Assembly: GCA_900112325.1 (NCBI GenBank)
Contig: FOLJ01000023.1
Span: 37,172 to 101,171, forward strand
Direction of reading: 5' to 3'
Source of the DNA: Micromonospora sediminimaris
GTDB taxonomy: Bacteria; Actinomycetota; Actinomycetes; Mycobacteriales; Micromonosporaceae
Length of the DNA stretch: 64,000 nucleotides
Below, one piece after another: positions 7,750-16,544 of this stretch (positions within the stretch are counted from its first letter, which is position 1; the number at the start of each line of letters is the position of its first letter). Below the pieces are notes generated by a model. It worked only from the letters and a program-made list of their open reading frames with translations, was not told where the DNA came from and searched no databases. A program made the position numbers and the translations under genes.

Positions 7750-9675
7750 ATGACAGACACCGATCGCCTGCTGCGCGTCAGCCGCACCAACTCGACGGTT
7801 CTCATCAGCCCTCAGCGGCTCGGCGCCCTGCTGTTGGCGCTCGTCCTCGCCACCGTCTCCGCCGTCTGGACCGACCAGCGGCCGGCGCGGGCCGATGCCA
7901 ACGCTCTCACCGACGACAAGTCGGTGTCCGTCGCCACCGGATGGTGGTCCTACACCAACGTCACCGAGCAGTACGTGACGGACCGGCTCGACGAGCACGA
8001 CGCCCGGTTGACCGATATCGAGGTGTACGACGCCGCCGCCGGCACCTACACCGTCGTCATGGTCCGTGACTCGGGCGCGTACGCGGTGCCCGGCTGGTGG
8101 TGGTACCCCAGCCTCACCTTCGCCGAGGTGGGCCAGAAGATCAACCAGCACACCGCTCGGCTGATCGACATCGATCCGTACGTGATCAACGGCCAGGTCC
8201 GGTACGCCGTGGTGATGGTCTCCAACACCGGCTCCGCCGCGCGCGCCTGGTGGTGGTCGAGTGGCGTCACCTCCGCGGCGGTCGGTGACTTCCTGGCGGC
8301 GAACAAGCCCAACGTCGGTGACCCGGTCAAGCGTCTGATCGATCTGGAGACACACACCGTCGGGGGCAACAAGGTGTACTCCGCCATCTACGTCGCCAAC
8401 ACCGGGACCGACGCCAAGTCCTGGCAGTGGTGGCTCAACCAGAGCGCTGCCTCGGTGCGGCAGAAGATTGACGATTTCGGCGGACGGATCACCAACCTGG
8501 AACGTCAGGCCGACGGAACGTACAACGTCATCCAGGTGCACAATTCGGGCAGCGACGCCAAGGCGTCCTGGGTGCATTTCGGCCTCGCCTCGCTGAGCCA
8601 GGCGCTCGACGTCGCGGCACAGCACGGGGCGCGAGTGTTCGACGTGGACACGTACCTGGTCGGCGGCGCACGCCGGTACGACGCTCTCATGATCGACAAC
8701 GTCAGCGCGGAGACCCGGCGGCTTACCGATCTCATCGCGCCCGCGTACACCGACGCCGATGGGCTGCCAACCGCCGACTTCGGCTTCTACCTCAAGCGGG
8801 TGGGCGGCAGCCAGAGCACCGGCCTGCGAACCACCTTGCAGTACGAGCCGGCCAGCTCCATCAAGGCGGTGCACAACCTGACCGCCATGCGCAGCGTACG
8901 CAACGGCGAATCGCTCAACTCGTCGTTCACCTACTACAACTACCCGAACAGCCCGTTCAACGCGAACACGAAGGACGCCTGTCCGATCCCGGCGGACGAG
9001 GTGCTGGCCAACCGGGTCACCAGCACCCTGGACTTCGGTAAGGACAACATGATGTCCATCTCCGACAACCGCACGACCAGAGGTATCGTCCTGAGGTACG
9101 GGTTGGGAGCGGTCCAGGGCGCGGCGAACGCGGCCGGGATGACCTCGACCACCATCAATCAGGACCAGGCTGGCTGCGCGTACCTCGGCGGGAAGCGCAA
9201 CTTCACCACGCTCGTCGACATGGGCCGGCTCTACGAGGGGGTGGAGGACGGCACCCTGCTCGGCGCAGGGCAGTTCCGCACCGAGTTCTACCAGCCGATG
9301 AACACCGGCGTGGGTGGCGGCAGCCCGCTGGCGGCGATCGTGACGGCCGAGGCCAACGCGCAGGGCAAGGGCGCCGTGGCCGCCCAGTTCATCGCCCTCA
9401 TGCGCAACCACTTCAAGGGCGGCAGCTACAACGTGCCGTGCTCCCAGGTCGGTTGCTCGAACGGCTGGGTCTACGTCCGCACCAACGCGGGCAGGATGGC
9501 TCTGCCGGTCAAGTCGGGCGGCGTCGTGGGCGAGCGGGTCTTCGTGTACGGCACGTTCGTGGACAACCAGTACGTCTGCAACACCTGCTCGACGGTGTCG
9601 CTGGACAACGCCGTGGGGACGATCAACGCCGAACTGTTCCGCGCCGAGATCCGATCCGCCCTGCTCACCTGGTAG
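7750..9675 (+). CDS. Secreted beta-lactamase-fold serine hydrolase with N-terminal WW repeats
   Basis: A 641-residue exported protein. An N-terminal Sec signal (LGALLLALVLATVSAVW, cleavage near RPARA|DA) is followed at about residues 58-340 by five imperfect repeats of about 50 residues with Trp pairs, RLIDIE-like strands and VVMVxNTG turns. These resemble the tandem-repeat domain of polyglycine-hydrolase-like proteins. The C-terminal half has class A beta-lactamase motifs: SxxK at S369-K372 (ASSIKA), SDN at 438-440 and KSG at 588-590. Cys pairs suggest disulfides. The ATG at 7750 has GGGGAGG before it; a GTG at 7684 is in frame. A peptidase or esterase role is more likely than antibiotic resistance. 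It ends before a perfect hairpin. Confidence 0.8.
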   Translation: MTDTDRLLRVSRTNSTVLISPQRLGALLLALVLATVSAVWTDQRPARADANALTDDKSVSVATGWWSYTNVTEQYVTDRLDEHDARLTDIEVYDAAAGTYTVVMVRDSGAYAVPGWWWYPSLTFAEVGQKINQHTARLIDIDPYVINGQVRYAVVMVSNTGSAARAWWWSSGVTSAAVGDFLAANKPNVGDPVKRLIDLETHTVGGNKVYSAIYVANTGTDAKSWQWWLNQSAASVRQKIDDFGGRITNLERQADGTYNVIQVHNSGSDAKASWVHFGLASLSQALDVAAQHGARVFDVDTYLVGGARRYDALMIDNVSAETRRLTDLIAPAYTDADGLPTADFGFYLKRVGGSQSTGLRTTLQYEPASSIKAVHNLTAMRSVRNGESLNSSFTYYNYPNSPFNANTKDACPIPADEVLANRVTSTLDFGKDNMMSISDNRTTRGIVLRYGLGAVQGAANAAGMTSTTINQDQAGCAYLGGKRNFTTLVDMGRLYEGVEDGTLLGAGQFRTEFYQPMNTGVGGGSPLAAIVTAEANAQGKGAVAAQFIALMRNHFKGGSYNVPCSQVGCSNGWVYVRTNAGRMALPVKSGGVVGERVFVYGTFVDNQYVCNTCSTVSLDNAVGTINAELFRAEIRSALLTW

Positions 9676-9722
9676 TCGCAGGGCCCGACCCCGACATCAG
9701 CAGGACCGCACCGCTGCTGTAG

Positions 9723-9756
9723 CCGGTGGGGCGCGCCGCGTCGCGCGCCCCACCGG
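9723..9756 (+). terminator. Perfect 14-bp hairpin terminator
   Basis: CCGGTGGGGCGCGC (9723-9736) and its exact complement (9743-9756) enclose a 6-nt loop, 47 bp after the hydrolase stop. It is very stable but lacks a T-tract, as is usual in high-GC actinobacteria. It could also stop transcripts from the converging sigma-factor gene. Confidence 0.8.
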
Positions 9757-9872
9757 TCATTGAAGAGACATCTGGTCCGGCGGGTACGGCCGTCCAGCCA
9801 CGCCGAGAGCGATCGATTCGCTCAGGTAACACACCGAGGGTGGCTACAGCAGCCCGAGACGGTGTGCCGTAA

Positions 9873-10928
9873 TCAGGCAAGGGTGTCCGGTAGCCGGAAG
9901 TGCGCGAAGTGCGCCGAACCGATGAATGAGGTAATTGCAGCGATCTTCTCGCCGTCCAGGGTCAGGACGTTGATCGACCAGGCGAGGTACCTGCCGGCGT
10001 CGGCGTTCCACAGATAGCACCCGACGGTGGGCTGGCCGTTGGCGCTGGTCGGCAGGTGCCGCCAGGAGCCGCATCCGGTCAAAGGGACCCGCACCGCGAA
10101 GTCCATTACCGCATCGACGCCCTGGTACCAGTGGGGCAGCGGCGGCATCGACCAGGTCACGTCTCTGGTCAGCAAGGTGACGAGGCCGTCGGCGTCACCG
10201 TTTTCGAGCGCGGCGGAGAACGCGACGACGATCTCTCGTAGGCGGCCGTCGTCGATCTTGCGCAGTGTCTGCTGTTGCGAGCGGGAGGGAGTCCGTTGCG
10301 CGATGACCTTGCGGGCGCGCGCCAGCGCGGAGTTCACCGATGTCGTTGACGTGTTCATCATGGTGGCGATCTCGGCGGCGGTGAAGCCCAGAACGTCGAA
10401 GAGCAGCAGCGCAGCCCGCTGGTTGCCCGGTAGGTGCTGGAGGGCGGCCACCATCGCGAGTTCGACGGCTTCGCGCTGTTCGTACCGGGCGTGCGGGCTC
10501 GCCCGGCCGCCGTCGAGACCCGCGTCCGGGTATGGCCCGAGCCAGGCGACGTCGGTGCGGGGGGCCGCGTCGAGCACGGCGTGTTGGCTGGACGGGCCAA
10601 GATCGACAGGCACGGCTCTCCGCTGCCGGGTTTCCATGAGATCCAGGCAGGTGCGGGTGGCCACCGTGTAGAGCCACGAACGCAACGAGCTGCGCCCCTC
10701 GAACCGGGCAAGTCCTCGCCACGCACGAAGCAGCGCTTCCTGCAGCGCGTCGTCGGCGTCGTGGGTGGAGCCGAGCATGCGGTAACAGTGGGCGTGCAGT
10801 TCCCGACGCAGCGACTCGACCAGGCGCGTGAACGCGGCGTTGTCGCCGTCGCGTGCACGGGCCAGGTCGGCGTCGGCACCGTCCGCGGTCGTCGCATCCG
10901 GCGTACGCCTGAGAAAAAGATCGCTCAC
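9873..10928 (-). CDS. ECF RNA polymerase sigma factor with SnoaL-like C-terminal domain
   Basis: A 351-residue extracytoplasmic-function sigma factor. Region 2 is seen in AFTRLVESLRRELHAHCYRM, then DADDALQEALLRAWRGL, and region 4 in LPGNQRAALLLFDVLGFTAA with an HTH (EIATMMNTSTTSVNSALARA). About 125 C-terminal residues (FSAALENGDADGLVTLL onward) form a SnoaL/NTF2-like domain, which in this class replaces an anti-sigma factor in controlling activity. The GTG at 10928 is chosen because homology starts there; the ribosome site is weak. It diverges from an alpha/beta hydrolase gene 78 bp away, a likely target. Confidence 0.9.
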   Translation of the reverse strand: MSDLFLRRTPDATTADGADADLARARDGDNAAFTRLVESLRRELHAHCYRMLGSTHDADDALQEALLRAWRGLARFEGRSSLRSWLYTVATRTCLDLMETRQRRAVPVDLGPSSQHAVLDAAPRTDVAWLGPYPDAGLDGGRASPHARYEQREAVELAMVAALQHLPGNQRAALLLFDVLGFTAAEIATMMNTSTTSVNSALARARKVIAQRTPSRSQQQTLRKIDDGRLREIVVAFSAALENGDADGLVTLLTRDVTWSMPPLPHWYQGVDAVMDFAVRVPLTGCGSWRHLPTSANGQPTVGCYLWNADAGRYLAWSINVLTLDGEKIAAITSFIGSAHFAHFRLPDTLA

Positions 10929-11006
10929 GAGCGACGATTCTGCCCCACGACGCGAGTCACCTACTTCCGAAGGAAGCAACACAGTCCTGTTCCCAGGAGG
11001 ATCACG

Positions 11007-11837
11007 ATGAACGCCGCATCGACCGTTCCCGTCACCGCCGCGACGCTGGAGGTACCCGGCGCGCGGCTGTACCACGAGGTCCGCGGCCAGGGGCCACTCG
11101 TGGTGCTCGTCGGCGCCCCGATGGACGCCAGGTCGTTCGCGCCCCTGGCGGACCTGCTCGCCACCGACCACACCGTGCTCACCACCGACCCCCGCGGCAT
11201 CAACCGCAGCCCCGTCGACGACCGCGACCGGGACTCCACCCCCGAGATGCGCGCCGATGACCTTTCCCGGCTCCTGTCCCGTCTCGGCCGCGGCCCGGCC
11301 GCCGTGCTCGGGTCCAGCGGCGGCGCGGTCAGCGCACTCGCCCTCGCCCAGACCCACCCCGAGCAGGCTCATACGGTGATCGCCCACGAGCCGCCGCTGG
11401 ACGAGTTGCTGGACGACCGCCAGGAACTGCGCGAGCGGACCGAGGACATGATCGCCGCGTACCTCTCCGGCGATGTGCGGGGTGCCTGGACGAAGTTCCT
11501 GGCTACGGCGAACATCCAACTGCCGGACGAGGTGTTCGAGGCGATGGTCGGCGAGCGGGATGCGCAGACGGCCGCGGACGAACACTTCCAATTCGCCCAC
11601 ATGCTCCGTGCGACCACCCGCTGGCAGCCGGACGTAGCGGTCCTGCGCTCCGCGCCGCCCCGGATCGTCGTCGGCATCGGCGAGGACTCCAGCGGCCAGC
11701 TCTGCGACCGCACCTCAAGGGCCCTCGCCGCGGCGTTGGGTATCGCCCCGACCATGTTCCCCGGCGGCCACATCGGCTTCGTCGAGGACCCTGAGCGGTT
11801 CGCCACCCGGCTACGCGTCGCTCTGCGTGAGGGCTGA
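11007..11837 (+). CDS. Alpha/beta hydrolase
   Basis: A 276-residue soluble alpha/beta hydrolase. The nucleophile elbow is LGSSGGAVSA with Ser104, the oxyanion region lies near VVLVGAPMDAR, and a late His occurs in FPGGHIGFVEDP. An ideal AGGAGG precedes the ATG at 11007 by 6 nt. It is transcribed away from the SnoaL-type sigma factor, a common pairing in which the sigma factor controls a small enzyme regulon. The substrate is unknown; a lactone or ester is likely. Confidence 0.85.
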   Translation: MNAASTVPVTAATLEVPGARLYHEVRGQGPLVVLVGAPMDARSFAPLADLLATDHTVLTTDPRGINRSPVDDRDRDSTPEMRADDLSRLLSRLGRGPAAVLGSSGGAVSALALAQTHPEQAHTVIAHEPPLDELLDDRQELRERTEDMIAAYLSGDVRGAWTKFLATANIQLPDEVFEAMVGERDAQTAADEHFQFAHMLRATTRWQPDVAVLRSAPPRIVVGIGEDSSGQLCDRTSRALAAALGIAPTMFPGGHIGFVEDPERFATRLRVALREG

Positions 11838-11844
11838 TGCGACA

Positions 11845-11899
11845 CCGGGCCGCCGCACGGAGAGACAGCGGGGGACAAGGGGATACGGCGGTGGCCCGG
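11845..11899. terminator. Candidate bidirectional terminator
   Basis: CCGGGCCGCCGC (11845-11856) pairs with GCGGTGGCCCGG (11888-11899) apart from one mismatch, with a 31-nt loop. It sits in the short gap between the convergent hydrolase and AraC genes. Confidence 0.4.
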
Positions 11900-11924
11900 C
11901 GGTCGGCCGTGTCGTCTGGTGTGG

Positions 11925-12863
11925 TTACCCGGTGCCGGCGTGTCGGCGGTAACGGCCGGGTGGTTGGCCGTGGGTGCGGGTGAAGGCGCGGTTGAAGGCG
12001 AATTCGGAGGTGTAGCCGACCTCATGGGCGATGGCGGCGACAGGCCGGGTGGTGTCGCGGAGCTTGCGGGCGGCTACGTCGAGGCGCCAACGGGTGAGGT
12101 AGGTCAGCGGGGGTTCGCCGACGTGGTGGGTGAACCGTCGGGCGAGGGTGGCGCGGGAGACGTTGACAATTGTGGCGAGGGTGTCCAGAGTCCAGTCGTG
12201 GCCGGGGCGCTCGTGTAGCACGGCGAGGGCACGTGCGGTGACCGGGTCGCGCAGGCCGCGTAGCCACGAGGGGGCCATGGTGTCACCTTCGGTATCGAGC
12301 CAGGCTCGGACGACGTGGATCAGCAGCAGGTCGAGTAGGCGTAGTGCGGCGGTGCCGGAGCCGGTGGCGGTGTGGCTGCGGGTCTCGTGGGCCAGCAGGT
12401 CCAGCACCGAGCGCAGCCAGGGTCCGCTGTCCGGCTGGGCGGTGGCCACGTGCAGCACCGGCGGCAGCAGCCCCAGCACGGGATGGGCGATGTCGGTCGC
12501 GTACTGGTAGCCGGCGCACAGGATCCGGGTCCGCGCCCCCGGCCCGTCGAGGACCAGTTCCCCGTCGGGACGGATGAGGCTGCGCTTGAGGTCCTCGTCG
12601 AAGCGGCGGGTCGGCAGGCCCGGATCGGTGGCCAGTTGGTGGCGGGTCCCGGCGGGCAGCAGCACGAGGTCGCCCGGGGAAAGCAGGCGAGGCGGCGCGG
12701 CGTCGGTGGTGAACCAGCAGGTGCCGGCGACTACGGCGTGGAATGCGGCTCCGTGGCGGGCCGGCAGCTCGATGGCCCAGGGTGCTCGTGCGTCGAAGGT
12801 TGCCATGAGGCTCGCGTCGACCCGGGCCAGCGCCAGTACGTCCCCCAGAACATCCACCTGCAC
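11925..12863 (-). CDS. AraC family transcriptional regulator with cupin sensor
   Basis: A 312-residue regulator. The N-terminal half is a cupin-type ligand domain (AAFHAVVAGTCWF, LLSPGDLVLLPAGTRHQLA). The C-terminal about 100 residues hold the two AraC HTH motifs (TLDTLATIVNVSRATLARRF and VAAIAHEVGYTSEFAFNRAF). It diverges from the short-chain dehydrogenase at 12972 and is the likely regulator of that gene and the following reductase. The inducer is unknown. Confidence 0.9.
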   Translation of the reverse strand: MQVDVLGDVLALARVDASLMATFDARAPWAIELPARHGAAFHAVVAGTCWFTTDAAPPRLLSPGDLVLLPAGTRHQLATDPGLPTRRFDEDLKRSLIRPDGELVLDGPGARTRILCAGYQYATDIAHPVLGLLPPVLHVATAQPDSGPWLRSVLDLLAHETRSHTATGSGTAALRLLDLLLIHVVRAWLDTEGDTMAPSWLRGLRDPVTARALAVLHERPGHDWTLDTLATIVNVSRATLARRFTHHVGEPPLTYLTRWRLDVAARKLRDTTRPVAAIAHEVGYTSEFAFNRAFTRTHGQPPGRYRRHAGTG

Positions 12864-12971
12864 AGCGTAGGGCCGTAGCAGGGACAGCAGCGGACCGGAT
12901 GAGACGGACGGGCAAACAAATGAGTAGCGCAGGCATTCATGTCCTCATCGGCGAGCGGCAGGGTGGTCGGC

Positions 12972-13685
12972 ATGGAGATCACCGGAAGCACCGCCCTCGT
13001 CACCGGAGCCAACCGGGGCCTGGGCCGCGCCCTCATCGATGCCCTGCTGGAGCGCGGCGCCGAGCGTGTCTACGCCGGTGCCCGCGACCCGGGCATGGTC
13101 CGCCCCGATGAGCGGATCACGCCCGTCGCTCTCGACGTCACCGACCGGGCCGCCATCGCGCAGCTCGCCACCGTCGCCACCGACATCGACCTGCTGATCA
13201 ACAACGCTGGCGCAGCCGCGTTCGCCCCCGCCCCGGACGCTGACCCGGACGGGCTGGCCCGGGAGTTCGCCGTCAACTTCACCGGCCTCTATGACATGAT
13301 CCGGGCGTTCACCCCGATCCTCATACAGAACAAGGGCACGCTGGTCAACGTGCTCAGCCTGCTCGCCTACGCGCCGGCACCCCCGATGGCGGGCTACTCG
13401 GCATCCAAGGCCGCGGCACACTCCCTGACCCTCGCCCTGCGGCCGGCGCTGACCCGAGCCGGGATCGGTGTGCACGGCGTCTACCCCGGCGGCATCGACA
13501 CCGACATGCTCGCCGGTGTGGACGCGCCCAAAGCAGCGCCGCGCTCCGTGGCCGCCGCGATCTGCGACGGCATTGCGGCCGGAGACGAGGACATCTACCC
13601 CGACCCGAGTTCCGCGCACATGGGCGAACTGTGGAATCGCGACCCGCGGGCCTTCACCGCCGTGTTCGCCGCGATGGGCTCCTGA
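12972..13685 (+). CDS. Short-chain dehydrogenase/reductase
   Basis: A 237-residue SDR of the classical type with an NAD(P) site TGANRGLG near the N-terminus, the NNAG motif (LLINNAGAAAF), and catalytic S-Y-K seen as VLSLLAYAP and YSASK. The ATG at 12972 places the Rossmann fold at the usual distance from the start; an upstream ATG at 12939 would add 11 residues. It is followed after 34 bp by a second oxidoreductase, so the two probably form an AraC-controlled operon. Confidence 0.88.
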   Translation: MEITGSTALVTGANRGLGRALIDALLERGAERVYAGARDPGMVRPDERITPVALDVTDRAAIAQLATVATDIDLLINNAGAAAFAPAPDADPDGLAREFAVNFTGLYDMIRAFTPILIQNKGTLVNVLSLLAYAPAPPMAGYSASKAAAHSLTLALRPALTRAGIGVHGVYPGGIDTDMLAGVDAPKAAPRSVAAAICDGIAAGDEDIYPDPSSAHMGELWNRDPRAFTAVFAAMGS

Positions 13686-13719
13686 CCGTCGCACCGCCAC
13701 CCACCGACAGAGGAAAATT

Positions 13720-14598
13720 ATGAAGATCACTGTGTTGGGACTCGGCGCGATGGGCTCGCGGATGGCCCGCCGACTGCTCGCCACGGGCGAGCACGACATC
13801 ACCGTATGGAACCGCACGGCCGAGGCGATGCGGCCCCTGATCGAGGTGGGTGCCGCTGCGGCGACGACGCCGGCGGCCGCCGCCGAGCAGTGTGACCTCG
13901 TGCTCAGCATGCTGCGCGACGACGACGCCGGCCGCGAGGTGTGGCTGGCGCCGGAGAGCGGCGCGCTGACCACGATGGCACCTGGGACGGTCGCCGTCGA
14001 TTGTTCCACTGTGACCCCGGCGTTCTCCGCCGAACTCGCTGCCCGGTGCAGCCGGCGCGGGGTGGATTTTCTCGACGCCCCGGTGCTTGGCTCGCGCCCC
14101 CAAGCGGACGCCGGCACACTCATCTTCCTCGTCGGCGGCCGACCGGCGGTGGCGCACCGGGTGGAGCCGGTGCTGCGGCAGATCGGCGGCGCCGTGCACC
14201 AGATGGGACCGACCGGGACCGGCGTACGGATGAAGCTGCTCCTCAATTCTCTGTTTGCCGTCCAGGTCGCCGCCGTCGCCGAGCAGCTCGGCGCCCTGCA
14301 CGGCACCGACCTGGACACCGCCCGTGCCGTCGAAGTCCTCGCCGCCACTCCGGTGGCAAGCCCGGCCGCCGCCACCGCCGCCACCGCCATGCTCGGCCAC
14401 ACGTTCCCGGCGTCCTTCCCCATCGATCTGGTCGCCAAGGATCTGCGATACGCCGCCGCAGACGCTGCCTCCCGTCACGTCACCGTCGCCCTGACCCACA
14501 CGGCCGCCGACACCTACCAGCAGGCGATCGACCGAGGACATGGCCAGGACAACATCACCGGAGTCGTTCAACTCTTCCGAGCGTTGCGGCCCGCCTGA
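13720..14598 (+). CDS. NAD(P)-dependent oxidoreductase, 3-hydroxyisobutyrate dehydrogenase family
   Basis: A 292-residue beta-hydroxyacid dehydrogenase-type enzyme. GLGAMGSRMARRL is the dinucleotide-binding loop, DAPVLGSRPQADAGTL the substrate loop (usually DAPVSG), and K in GVRMKLLLNS the probable catalytic lysine. AGAGGAAAAT gives a good ribosome site before the ATG at 13720. Relatives include glyoxylate/succinic semialdehyde reductases and imine reductases. Since the substrate loop departs from DAPVSG, an imine or atypical hydroxyacid substrate is possible. Confidence 0.85.
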   Translation: MKITVLGLGAMGSRMARRLLATGEHDITVWNRTAEAMRPLIEVGAAAATTPAAAAEQCDLVLSMLRDDDAGREVWLAPESGALTTMAPGTVAVDCSTVTPAFSAELAARCSRRGVDFLDAPVLGSRPQADAGTLIFLVGGRPAVAHRVEPVLRQIGGAVHQMGPTGTGVRMKLLLNSLFAVQVAAVAEQLGALHGTDLDTARAVEVLAATPVASPAAATAATAMLGHTFPASFPIDLVAKDLRYAAADAASRHVTVALTHTAADTYQQAIDRGHGQDNITGVVQLFRALRPA

Positions 14599-15135
14599 CA
14601 GGCGGCGCCCGTCGGCGATGCTGCCAGCAGCAGCGCCAGCACATATCGGCTTCGTCGCACCACCTAGACGTGGATAGAGCGGAACGTCGGATGCTCCGTC
14701 ATCCGGGTGTTCGCCGGACACCAGGGACGGTCTGAGGCGGGCACGGCCATTGCGCGCGTACGGGCCGACATCTACGACATCGCACAAGGCCAGGCGCTCG
14801 CGGCGAGAAATGACCCCAAGCCCACCGGCAGGCCCCAAAGGGCTATGACCACCGGAGATGGGCACGGGCCGTTTCGGCTGCCTTTCCCGGCTACCGCGGT
14901 AGTGCCGCCGCCGTTGGCCGTTACGCCCTTTCAGGGCTCACTGTTCCCGGTTCCCCGGTGTCCGGCCGCCGCAGACGGGTAGACGTCGGCGAGGGCTGGT
15001 CGATCGGTTGGGCCAGACGATGGCCCGGCGGACCCGGCCACGCGCCGAGAAACGCGACGCCCTCGGGCCGCTCGTGAGCAGCAAGGTCAGGCGCTCGGGC
15101 AGAGCCGCCTGGCCCTGACCAAGGGAGTCGATGTC
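14599..15135. other. Gene-free stretch
   Basis: About 540 bases between same-strand genes. I find no reading frame with family resemblance and no tRNA. AGGGAG about 8 nt before 15136 is the ribosome site of the next gene. Confidence 0.4.
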
Positions 15136-15897
15136 ATGCGCATTCCTTACGGCATGATCGACGAACTCCGCAGGAGCGTCGTCGCGCCGCAGGCCCCCGA
15201 TCTGGTCCCTGCCGTCGAAGGTCGGCTTGCGCTCCGCCAGGCGGGGTCTCGGGATCTGCCGGCGATGTCCCGGGCTCACGTCCAGTTGCTTCCGATCGGG
15301 CTGTTCCCGTCGCTTGGAGCCCGCTTCATCCGCCGATGGCAGCGCACTTATCTGAACTCACCACACGGCGTGGGTGTCGTCGCCGTCGACACCGCTGCCC
15401 CCCAGGATGAGGTCGTCGGGTTTGTGCTCGGTGCCAGAGACCACGCCGCCTACACGACCGAGTTGACGAAGGACAGGCGCGTACTGGTGCCCCTGGCCCT
15501 CGCCGGGTTGGCCGCGCTTGCGGTCCGGCCCCATGTTGCCCTCCGCGTCCTGCGAACGCGGGCCCGGCCGTGGATCCGCCGGGTGCTGGGACACCGGGCG
15601 ACTGTGGTGAGACCGGCGCGCGCTGGGTCGGTTGCGGCTCCACAGGTGGCGGTCATGACTGCGCTGGCGGTGCAGCCGGAATGGCGCAAAAGCGGCATCG
15701 GGATGATGCTGGTTGATCGTTTCGTCGAGCTTGTGCAGGAAACGGGCGCGAGGTGGGTCGAAGCGCAAACGTCGACCGGGCCCCTGGGGGCTACCGGATT
15801 CTACGAACGGTTGGGTTGGGAGGCTCGGACCCACTGGTCCACACCCGACGGTGACCGGGTACGGACCTACCGCTGCCGGGTCGGCCGCGCGGATTGA
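15136..15897 (+). CDS. GNAT family N-acetyltransferase
   Basis: A 253-residue acetyltransferase, longer than a minimal GNAT. The acetyl-CoA motif is VQPEWRKSGIGMMLVDRFVE, followed by VEAQTSTGPLGATGFYERLG, the usual beta-5 and C-terminal element. The middle (about 105-160) is an inserted, hydrophobic and Arg-rich segment (LVPLALAGLAALAVRPHVAL) that may contact the membrane. AGGGAG precedes the ATG. The substrate is unknown. Confidence 0.75.
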   Translation: MRIPYGMIDELRRSVVAPQAPDLVPAVEGRLALRQAGSRDLPAMSRAHVQLLPIGLFPSLGARFIRRWQRTYLNSPHGVGVVAVDTAAPQDEVVGFVLGARDHAAYTTELTKDRRVLVPLALAGLAALAVRPHVALRVLRTRARPWIRRVLGHRATVVRPARAGSVAAPQVAVMTALAVQPEWRKSGIGMMLVDRFVELVQETGARWVEAQTSTGPLGATGFYERLGWEARTHWSTPDGDRVRTYRCRVGRAD

Positions 15898-16091
15898 AGC
15901 CCTGGGCTCCTTCGGTGGCTGCCGACTGGGGTGCGGTATCGACAACCCGCCGATGACACTCTCGGTGCCGAGCGCTTGCCGGCAATCAGGACGCCCCGCG
16001 GGTTGCAGGTACGACAGTCAGCAGGTGCCGGCGAGCAGTGCGGTGATCAGTGTGCTGGATTGGGCGGTCGCTGACCTGGGTCGGGCCTGGG

Positions 16092-16463
16092 TCAGCGTCC
16101 GGGTGACACGTCGCGGGTGACCTGGTCGATCCGCCGAAGCCGCCCGTCCGCCGAGAGTTGCCCGAACATGTAGATCTCCGTCGCGATTGTCTTCCCGGTG
16201 GCCATGTCTGCGGTCAGGGTGTATCGCGCGGCCACCCGTTCAGCCGAGCTCACCGTCTCATGGACGTCGACGCGGACGCTTGTGGCGCGCTTTCGGGCCG
16301 GTCGGACGTGCGCCAGGAGCCTTTCCCGATCGAGATGGACGCCGTCGTTGCACATGACGAAGTCGGGCGTGTGGTATCGGTCGAACACCGTTGCCGCGTC
16401 CTCCTCCCCGCAGGTGACCTCCTGCGGGTAGTGCATGAGATAGGCGGTGACATTGGCATCCAT
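16092..16463 (-). CDS. SnoaL/NTF2-like protein
   Basis: A 123-residue protein of the NTF2-like superfamily (cone-shaped alpha+beta barrel; SnoaL-like cyclases, isomerases and small-ligand binders). Typical strands are DRYHTPDFVMCNDGVHLDRE, VHETVSSAERVAARYTLTAD and EIYMFGQLSADGRLRRIDQV. It diverges from a TetR gene, and the two form a regulator/enzyme pair. The exact reaction cannot be told. Confidence 0.7.
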   Translation of the reverse strand: MDANVTAYLMHYPQEVTCGEEDAATVFDRYHTPDFVMCNDGVHLDRERLLAHVRPARKRATSVRVDVHETVSSAERVAARYTLTADMATGKTIATEIYMFGQLSADGRLRRIDQVTRDVSPGR

Positions 16464-16494
16464 GTGTTCGCCTCCAGGTGCATCAACGTAGCTC

Positions 16495-16544
16495 TGACAG
16501 CACCGTCAAATTTAGCGCCACCCGGTAGGCTTGACAAACGTGTC
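16495..16544. promoter_or_regulatory. Two candidate TetR operators in the divergent promoter
   Basis: The 76-bp gap between the SnoaL-like and TetR genes holds two small dyads: TGACAGCACCGTCA (16495-16508; TGAC and GTCA arms) and GACAAACGTGTC (16533-16544; GACA and TGTC arms). Their spacing, about 36 bp apart, would suit autoregulation. The second overlaps the TetR start. Confidence 0.3.

Noticed and set aside
7660..9411. Open frame antisense to the secreted hydrolase
   Set aside because: Composition is typical of an antisense shadow, and the plus-strand gene has a signal peptide, repeats and catalytic motifs.
8854..9519. Class A beta-lactamase (resistance) reading of the secreted hydrolase
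   Set aside because: SxxK/SDN/KSG also occur in many peptidases and esterases. The large repeat domain and the lack of typical beta-lactamase length argue against resistance.
12945..14438. About 500-codon minus-strand frame opposite the two oxidoreductases
   Set aside because: No recognisable domain; both plus-strand genes are convincing.
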